Assembly (NCBI GenBank): GCA_030762935.1
Contig: CM060887.1
Location: 7,990,501 to 8,054,500 of the forward strand
DNA: 64,000 nt
Direction: 5' to 3'
From: Hymenopus coronatus
Taxonomy: Eukaryota; Arthropoda; Insecta; Mantodea; Hymenopodidae
Shown: piece by piece, positions 57,721 through 64,000 of the stretch
How positions within the stretch are numbered: position 1 is the first letter of the stretch
Layout: the number at the start of each line of letters is the position of its first letter
Made by a program: the position numbers and the translations under genes
The notes under the pieces: generated by a model
Databases searched by the model: none
What the model was told of the DNA's origin: nothing
The model's input: only the letters and a program-made list of their open reading frames with translations

Positions 57721-59037
57721 CAAGATATAATTGCCAACATTGAAGCCGGAATCCACTCGGTACCACGGGAAATAGCAGAAGAAATTCGCACTGAATCAAC
57801 CAGGATCCTAAGAAAAGCGAAGCCTCCCGGAGCCAATATAAACAAAAAAGAACTGTCGGCCTTGAAAGACCTGAATGCGGACGACAGTATCCTAGTTTTA
57901 CCAGCTGACAAAGGCAACACTACTGTTGTTATGAACACCACAGATTACAATGAGAAGATTTCGGAACTATTGGACCCTACGATGTACAACAAAAGATCAC
58001 GTGATCCTACCTCTACCATTTTAAATAAAACAAATAAGATGATCAGGAATTCGCCATCCATGCCACAGGAAACTAAGAAAAGCGTATTGCATTCAGAAGC
58101 CATGGCACCAAGGTTATATGGATTGCCGAAAATTCACAAAAAGAATGTACCATTACGTCCCATAGTCAGCGCCATTAGATCATCCACATACACTATCTCT
58201 CGTTATCTCACTCCGTTATTACAAGAACACATCGGTAATTCAGAAACTCACATAAAGAATTCCTACCATTTCACGCAGAAAATACGCAACCTAAAATGTG
58301 ACCCCGCAGATATTCTCGTCAGCTTCGACATCACGTCGCTATTTACCATGGTACCCGTCAAGGACGTTTTAGAACATATCGACGAGTTGTTCCCGCAAGA
58401 CATATACTACCTTTTTAAGCTGTGTCTCACCACGACGTATTTTAGATGGAACAACGATTACTACGAACAAAAAGACGGAGTTGCCATGGGCAATCCTCTT
58501 GGACCGGTGGTAGCTAATTTGTATATGGAACGATTTGAAAAACATGCACTGGCAACTGCGACTAAAAAACCGTCCGTTTGGCTTCGTTACATTGACGACG
58601 TCTTCGCTATATGGCCTCACGGAGAAGCTGAACTCCAAAAATTCCTAGATCATCTGAACAGCCAACACGCAAACATCCAATTTACAAAAGAATTAGAGTC
58701 CGACGGTCAGATTGCTTTTCTCGATGTATTGATAACTAGGAAAAACGACGGAAGATTCAAGTGTGCAGTGTACAGAAAACCAACCCACACGGACCGATAT
58801 CTTAGTAAACAATCCAACCATCATCCCAAACAGAAAAGAAGCGTAATCAAAACACTAGTGGAACGAGCTAAAGGAATCTGTGATTCGGAACATTTACCAC
58901 AAGAATTAAAACATCTACAAAAGACGCTACTGTATAATGGGTACACTAAAAAGGATATCGATCGAGCAATACGTCCCAGAAAGATCAACACCAGACCTAG
59001 GGAGGCATCGACATATAAAAATAAAGTATTTATATAA
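57721..59037 (+). pseudogene. PLE-4 reverse transcriptase
   Basis: About 439 residues from IIANIEAG to KVFI. Motifs in order: LPADKGNTTVV, RPIVSAIRSSTYTISRYL, VSFDITSLFT (first catalytic Asp), GVAMGNPLGPVVANLY, WLRYIDDVFAIW (catalytic YIDD), FLDVLITRK and YRKPTHTDRYL. The open frame extends 54 bp into the inverted arm, but those 18 codons are antisense arm sequence. The true N-terminus is missing, so the protein is 5'-truncated. A TAA ends the frame before the GIY-YIG part. Confidence 0.9.
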
Positions 59038-59502
59038 AAAAACATAACTGATCGTATCGGCAAGATTTTAGAGAAACAACACGTGAAACCTATATACGTG
59101 CCGACAACTAAAATAAAACAGTACCTCAAATCAGCTAAAGACTGACTCGATCCACTTTCAAAATCTGGTGTTTACAAAATTCCGTGCACATGTGGCCAAG
59201 TTTACATCGGCACTACAAAGTGTAGCATTAACACACGCATTACAGAACATAAAAGAAACTGCCGCCTCGGACAAACAGAAAAATCAGCCGTGGCACAACA
59301 TGTTTTATCTTTGGATGACCACCGTATGCAATATGATAAGGTAGAGGTTATAGCTACGACTAAAAATTATTTTCCCCGTTTACACAGAGAGGCCATTGAG
59401 ATTTATAAGAACACCAACAACTTCAACAAAGACGAAGGACTTAAATTAAACTCCACCTGGTTCCCTATACTTTCCCAGCTCCGCAACCTCCAGGCCAAAT
59501 AA
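59038..59502 (+). pseudogene. PLE-4 GIY-YIG endonuclease domain
   Basis: In frame with the RT after the TAA: RIGKILEKQHVK, a second stop (TGA near 59143), then SGVYKIPCTCGQVYIGTTK with GVY and YIG motifs. TRITEHKRNC holds the conserved Arg region, and the end reads LSQLRNLQAK. Two in-frame stops separate it from the RT, so no full PLE protein can be made. Confidence 0.88.
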
Positions 59503-59605
59503 ACAAACCAGAACCTGTCCACTTGACCCCGCCTACCAGGTCCCGAGTATATATACTGGCTATAACCCGCACTGATGTAATTCTTTCCGAGTTAGCGACG
59601 TGAGT

Positions 59606-59647
59606 GCATTGCCTCTGAAGATGTCCCTCACAGACAGGGACGAAACG
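59606..59647 (+). other. Hammerhead-like stem-loop in PLE-4 right arm
   Basis: CTGAAGA (59615-59621) and one extra T precede the stem GTCCCT (59623-59628), loop CACAGAC, stem AGGGAC (59636-59641), and then GAAA-CG. The inverse copy lies at about 57298-57340. A hammerhead ribozyme core reads CUGANGA, stem II, GAAA; here the core has one additional nucleotide, and the cleavage triplet is not identified with certainty. Confidence 0.5.
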
Positions 59648-59761
59648 TTAGGTAGAAATATTTTAACTAAACATATTTTAACCTACAGACCACGGCAAAA
59701 CAGCCCGAAAATTTTAAATTTGAAAACCATGGACACCTGCCGTGAAAGCTTACGCATATAT

Positions 59762-59794
<33 letters not shown>

Positions 59795-60024
59795 GATAGC
59801 ATCTTAGAGACCGATAGCGGAACAAGGAGCCAGGAGCAGGAACTAGTCGCCCGAGTGTACTCGGGCGGGGGCAAATCACCACGGTACCTATCCGCTTTTC
59901 TCGCGGATTTACCCGTGTGATATAAAAGATGTAGTCTTGTGCAAGCGTTTATGTCTGTGTCGAAGTAATGTGGGCAGGGTGTTTCCCTCTGTGCAGCCGG
60001 CGCGGGCTGGCTTACCTACCTGAG

Positions 60025-60080
60025 TGGTCACCCACCCAGAGAGGGACCAGGCCCGATGCTGCTTAACTTGGCCAGCCGCT
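60025..60080 (-). repeat. 5S rRNA-like block 2 in LINE tail
   Basis: A second copy of the same region on the same strand: CCAAGTTAAGCAGCATCGGG, then GGGTGGGTGACCACTCAGG. It is spaced about 160 bp from block 1. Confidence 0.7.
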
Positions 60081-60189
60081 TGCTGGCTGTCAAGGAAAGC
60101 AGTGCCGGCTAGCGGGGAGAACTGAAGGATGTAGGTACGGGGTGGGGGGAAATCCAGTGTTGTAGATCTGGTCGCAGTACAACTGGACG

Positions 60190-60242
60190 GTCACCCGTCC
60201 GAGTTGTGACCGGGCCCGATGCTGCTTAACTTGGCGGGTAGT
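60190..60242 (-). repeat. 5S rRNA-like block 1 in LINE tail
   Basis: On -, CCAAGTTAAGCAGCATCGGG followed by CCGG and GGACGGGTGACCG strongly resembles the central part of animal 5S rRNA, which contains the pol III internal promoter. Only about 50 nt match, so it is not a 5S gene. Confidence 0.7.
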
Positions 60243-60644
60243 ACTGGAAATAAGGGAGAGGCGGCCGAATAATTACCATCCCAAGGCGTCCTTGGGAAGG
60301 CGGTAGCTTACGCGTCTCCTAGGCAGCGTGTGGTCGTAAAGACCGACAGTGTTCACCTGAGGATTTGGGTGAGGAGCAAGTTTAGTGTATATTGTGCGAG
60401 CTCTTTCTCGCACAACGTCCACTATGTAAGGGATTCCGGAATGGGAATGGAGAATGTGGGACGGGAATCTACGGTCTGTGTCATATATCATCCTCAATGC
60501 CCTGTTCTGCACGGTCTGCAGTCTGCGGATGGTGGAACGAGCCACCGAACCCCAGACCTCGCAGCCGTACAGCATCAGGAGCGGGATGACCGCGCGGTAC
60601 AGCCGTAGTTTTAGGTGTGTAGGCATGGCAGAAGCGAATAGCAG

Positions 60645-61325
60645 TTGTATATCTACCGAGTAGAGACCGACCTGCATTAGCGACTGCACGCGCCGCATGT
60701 AAACAACCAGTAGTAACAGGGGGAATGTGGGAACTACACTATTACAACTGTTTTATGGGCAATTAGTACTTTTGTTGATAGTGCATGCTCTTCAAACAAG
60801 ATTGTAAAATCTCTTGCTTCAAATGGATTGCATTAAGATTTACAATTCAAATACATAGAAGGACTTTGCAAATATATTATCTACGACAATAACACATTTT
60901 TGGAAACATAGAACATTGAAATGCCTTGAGCTCTGAAAGATGTTGATAAACTTGTGCAAGCAATTAATCAGTGACCAATGATACTGTTTATGACCGTATG
61001 AAAACGAAAGTGAAGACAGTGTTTGGAAAAAAAATGTCGGATTTTCAATAATGCGTGAGATTATTGTGCCACGAGATGCTGCTACGGAAATAGTTGTTGA
61101 TGGAGTATGTTACACAAAAGTCAATAATGTGTTCTATTTCCATTTTGTTCCAATCACATTTTGTGAAGTGCAGGGAAGTTTTTCACAATATAAACAGACA
61201 ATCGGAGACGATTCACATTTGAGACGTTACCAATGAATGTTGCTGTGCATTCTAATCTATGTATCTTGAGAGAAAATGATATTGACGACTTGGACAACAG
61301 CAATTGAATGTATGTAAATCAGTGG
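60645..61325 (+). mobile_element. hAT-like transposase fragment (copy 2)
   Basis: Inverse of the 52.1-52.7 kb repeat. On + it carries a GMWELHYYNC region in place of RWGTW, then ATEIVVDGVCYTKV and SFSQYKQT before RRYQ. It is decayed in a similar way but with different stops from copy 1. Confidence 0.55.
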
Positions 61326-61411
61326 TATTTATGTTCACTACCACCCAACCTCAATCGGCTTTTACTGTTAGTGAAACTGCATTGTCAACTATACATCAAG
61401 CCGTGCTTACT

Positions 61412-61490
61412 TGGATTCTGTCCCGCTATCGTTCCCAAGATGTTATCCCTAATAATAATATTAATAATAATAATAATAATAGAAAAGCAT
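61412..61490 (+). repeat. Solo 3' tail of the Jockey-like LINE with (AAT)n
   Basis: CCCGCTATCGTTCCCAAGAT matches the end of the LINE at 59.8 kb, followed by AAT repeats at 61448-61482. The next 450 bp show nothing. Confidence 0.6.
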
Positions 61491-61949
61491 TTATCTTTCA
61501 TCTTCCCCAATTCAAGGGTTGTCTTACAAACAAAGCACGGTTACTAAGCGTTTAAATATATATGGAATTACATAAATTTAATTGAAAAATATGTTTGTGA
61601 AAGAAAAGAGACTTATATAAATATGCTCCTAAAATAATATGGGGAGATGGAATGTTATAAAGGTAATGGTTTAAAATCAGAAGCGATCCTTTGACTCCTG
61701 TGTGTTGTAGTAGACTTTTTATTAATGTCGAATTGCTTAACCTACATGTGAGGTATGCTCCATATAACTTTGTCCTGTAACCTAATGGCTGCTGCTGTGG
61801 AATACAGCTTATTTAACATTCAGTACTTTGGCAGGTACACATTTTGATTTAATGAATGTAAACTGTTATCAAGAAAAAAGTAGGAGGATTCTTCGGTTTA
61901 AACCGTATTCTGGGATGACGAAAGTATGTGTATGCTTACTTATGGAGTA

Positions 61950-62060
61950 ATGTAATGGTTACCATGCTAACTTTATATACCCAAGTCGCGGATTCAAACC
62001 CGGCGGCTTTTTCCTTGGCCTACCTTGGTTCCCTCCAAGACACTGACGCGTTTCCCGAGT
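61950..62060 (+). repeat. SINE family S head
   Basis: TAATGGTTACCATGCTAAC (box A region) and GCGGATTCAAACCC (box B) match the head of the SINE at 14.3 kb in opposite orientation. Confidence 0.6.
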
Positions 62061-62079
62061 TTTTGGATGCCCTCCACGA

Positions 62080-62430
62080 TTTACATGTTACATGTTTTTT
62101 GAGTTAACCGTTTCGGAGATAATCAGTGTTGTCGATTTCAATTTTAAGCTACTTAAACTTTTCTCAAACGGGAAGTCATCTTTTTTTCGACTCTCCTTTG
62201 TTCTACGAGCTTTGTTTCTCGTTTGAATTTCAATTGTTTCACATAACAGCCGGCTTTTAAAGAATTTGAATATCGCTTTAGCCTAGCGCAGTTATTTCCC
62301 TGATTACAAAGAAGCAAGTAATATGACCGATTCTGCATGATATAGATAAAAGAATAATCTTTTGTAAGAAAAGTTTGTTTGCGGAACAGCTAGAGAAAGC
62401 TATGTGAATGGAACACATCAGGTTTTGGGG
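62080..62430 (+). repeat. Family R copy, forward, right third
   Basis: From 'gagttaaccgtttcggagat' to 'atgtgaatggaacacatcag', the right tip. Confidence 0.75.
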
Positions 62431-62529
62431 GAGGGGATTGGAAGGATGTCGTACATAATTTACTTCTTAGAAAAAGAAAAAAGAAAAAAAGAGATTTGAA
62501 AATACTACATTGGGAAAGAAGTGGTAGAA

Positions 62530-62800
62530 GACACGCCCCATTTAGCGAAGAAGAAAGGCTGTTTCAGGACGACAACGCACCAGCACATTCATCCGGAGTG
62601 TGTCGCCGCCGAACTGCAGAATTGCTGCGGCTCACCCATATTCGCCCTACCTGCCCCCCTGCGATTCCTGCTTGTTCCCAAATGTGAAACTCGCGAAACT
62701 AAATGTATATCAGTTGAGAAAAAGCATCGAGACAGCTCATGTTTCACAGAGTTGAGAATTTCTATGTTTGGACGAGTTAAATAATTTTAGGAACATTGGC
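62530..62800 (+). pseudogene. Mariner transposase C-terminal fragment MLE-3
   Basis: FQDDNAPAHSSGVCRR carries the second catalytic Asp region. After a frameshift comes PCDSCLFPN-like sequence, the 'D(Y)FLFPNLK' position, and a RKSIETAHVSQS end. No inverted ends were found. Confidence 0.6.
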
Positions 62801-62959
62801 AGAAGTGTATTTCCGTAAATGGGTACTATGTTGAGAACTAAATAATTTGTATTTGAAAAAAAAAATATCTTAATCCCTAATACGGGATTGCCTCGTGTTT
62901 CCTTTTTCCTTTTCTTACCCCGAACGAAATTTATTTAGTTATTTATGCAACGATCCTAT

Positions 62960-63040
62960 AATGGCAATTACTAGATGCGAGTAAGAGGTAAGTTTCGACG
63001 CGAGCGAAGTGACCCGCGTGAGTATTCTAATAATTACATT
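62960..63040. mobile_element. 81-bp inverted-repeat element
   Basis: AATGGCAATTACTAGA at the left is mirrored by TCTAATAATTACATT at the right, enclosing a CpG-rich core (CGACGCGAGCGAAGTGACCC). It is small and non-coding, and the assignment is tentative. The surroundings (62800-63355) show nothing else. Confidence 0.4.
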
Positions 63041-63355
63041 ATATTCGAGTTCCATACATACTTTTTTACGACATGTAGATATACAGTAAATATTTAATAT
63101 TTAGATATCCTACACACGAAAGATGTACTCCGCCGACCGCTGTGTGTGTTGTACGCTGGCGTCGATAACAAATGAAATTCGATTCACGGTGACAGTTGAT
63201 TTGCAAGATGGGTAATGAGGTATTTTGGCCTAGTGATAATGATATAACAGAGGAGGCGAATAATGTTGTTAAGTTTATTTTCTCAGAAATAATATTAATA
63301 AAAAAAATCTACGAAAAGTTACAAGATAAATTCATGGCATGGGAATAACAAAAAA

Positions 63356-64000
63356 ATCTGATGTGTTCCATTCACATGACTTTCTCTATATCCCTGCAAC
63401 AAATTATTCTTAAAAAGCTTATACTTCTATTTACTTTATGCTAATCAGAAAAAATGAGCAGAAATAGTCTTATTACTTGCTACCTTGTAAGTAGAAGCGA
63501 AATAAGGGAGTACCATAGGTTAAAGTGATAGTCAAAAGCTGGTTGCTATGTCAATGAAGTTCCTTTGTTTATATGGATAGGAGTTGACAAGTTCCTGTAT
63601 GAGAAAAGTATAAGTTTTTCATAGCAGAAACCAAAAATAAGGAATGTCTCAAAGACGACGAACTTACGAAAATATGTATATAACATAAATTGTGTGTTTT
63701 AACGTGCTCTACATTTTTTGTGTAGTAAGTTTTTGTCCATCTCTTACGGTTTAGCTATTATTCAAAATTCAGTAAAATTCATCCAGAATAAGCTACTCTT
63801 CAGAGGCTATTCCCAGAAAATTCAAGATATACATTTTATTTGTTAGGTAAATATCTTTAATATACGAAATTCTAATCAAAATCGTTAGAGCCATTTTTGA
63901 GAAAATAAAAAATTTCGAAAAAAGTTCCATGTAAAGGGTAGTTGGGGGTGGGGGGATTTTTCTCAAAATCTTCGTGTCGCATCCCTGGAAGATACTAAAC
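63356..64000 (-). repeat. Family R copy, reverse, cut by window end
   Basis: Starts with the right tip 'aatctgatgtgttccattca' and runs in order to the 'cttcgtgtcgcatccctgga' block at the window edge. Confidence 0.85.

Larger units (their letters stand above)
57214..59755 (+). mobile_element. Penelope-like element PLE-4 with inverted 3' arms
   Basis: The left arm 57214-57719 is the inverse of the right arm, about 59222-59740. Between them on + lie an almost complete RT and a GIY-YIG domain, split by two stops. Each arm carries the terminal stem-loop near 'gacgaaacgttaggtagaaa'. This is the best preserved PLE in the window. Confidence 0.9.
59766..60698 (-). mobile_element. Jockey-like LINE, 5'-truncated, with (ATT)n tail
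   Basis: A 141-residue open frame ends at 60273: RLYRAVIPLLMLYGCEVWGS, then RRLQTVQNRALRMIYDTD, the region after the RT domain in Jockey-like ORF2. A 3' UTR with two 5S-like blocks follows, ending in (ATT)n at 59766-59795. The ORF is uninterrupted, so this is fairly recent. Its 5' edge overlaps the hAT-like fragment. Confidence 0.8.

Noticed and set aside
60025..60242. Functional 5S rRNA genes
   Set aside because: Only about 50 nt of the central region match in each block, with no 5' or 3' parts, and they lie in a LINE 3' UTR.

Overview
This window is animal nuclear DNA, most likely from an insect with a large, AT-rich, repeat-filled genome. It has short, intron-split coding exons with GT/AG junctions, mariner, pogo, hAT, Penelope, LINE, Ty3/gypsy and tRNA-derived SINE remains, and no operons or bacterial signals. 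An orthopteroid, phasmid or cockroach-like insect would fit, but that is inference.

Only two cellular genes are visible, and they converge. On the + strand (146 to about 21.7 kb) five exons encode the C-terminal part of a USP32-type ubiquitin carboxyl-terminal hydrolase: a Cys-X-X-Cys-containing USP segment, the catalytic His box, the Asn/Asp box and a C-terminal CaaX box. The 5' exons, including the Cys box, lie upstream of the window. On the - strand (57.2 to 32.9 kb) seven phase-compatible exons encode about 495 residues: two WH2-like actin-binding motifs, long coiled coils and two acidic stretches. This looks like the C-terminal part of a forked/espin-type actin-bundle protein. Its 5' exons lie beyond 57.2 kb. 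The two genes are separated by about 11 kb of repeat-rich intergenic DNA.

Almost everything else is dead mobile DNA in the introns and intergenic space. Penelope-like elements (PLEs) lie at 1.8-5.1, 5.8-8.5, 18.7-19.5 and 57.2-59.8 kb; most of them have inverted 3' arms. Mariner-superfamily copies lie at 3.6-4.5, 11.0-12.3, 46.9-47.9 and 62.5-62.8 kb, with deletion derivatives at 6.0-6.8 and 31.9-32.4 kb. A pogo/Tigger pseudogene is at 36.2-37.6 kb, and pogo-like ends bound 29.6-30.1 kb. Ty3/gypsy remnants are at 14.6-15.7 and 25.0-27.0 kb. LINE remnants are at 9.8, 28.8, 31.3, 48.7-51.5 and 59.8-60.7 kb, and a pair of hAT-like fragments is at 52.1 and 60.6 kb. One non-coding repeat family of about 0.85-1.2 kb (here 'family R') occurs about twenty times in both orientations.

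The observations most worth a second look are: (1) a stem-loop with different but still paired stem sequences at the ends of four unrelated PLE copies, resembling a hammerhead-ribozyme core; (2) a 783-bp inverted duplication with arms of exactly equal length; (3) 5S-rRNA-like blocks duplicated in the 3' tail of a Jockey-like LINE; (4) family R, its hairpin end, its solo-end tandem array and its recurring internal microsatellite; and (5) a PLE that lies within about 50 bp of a splice acceptor of the WH2 gene. I found no CRISPR, operon or new multi-gene system.
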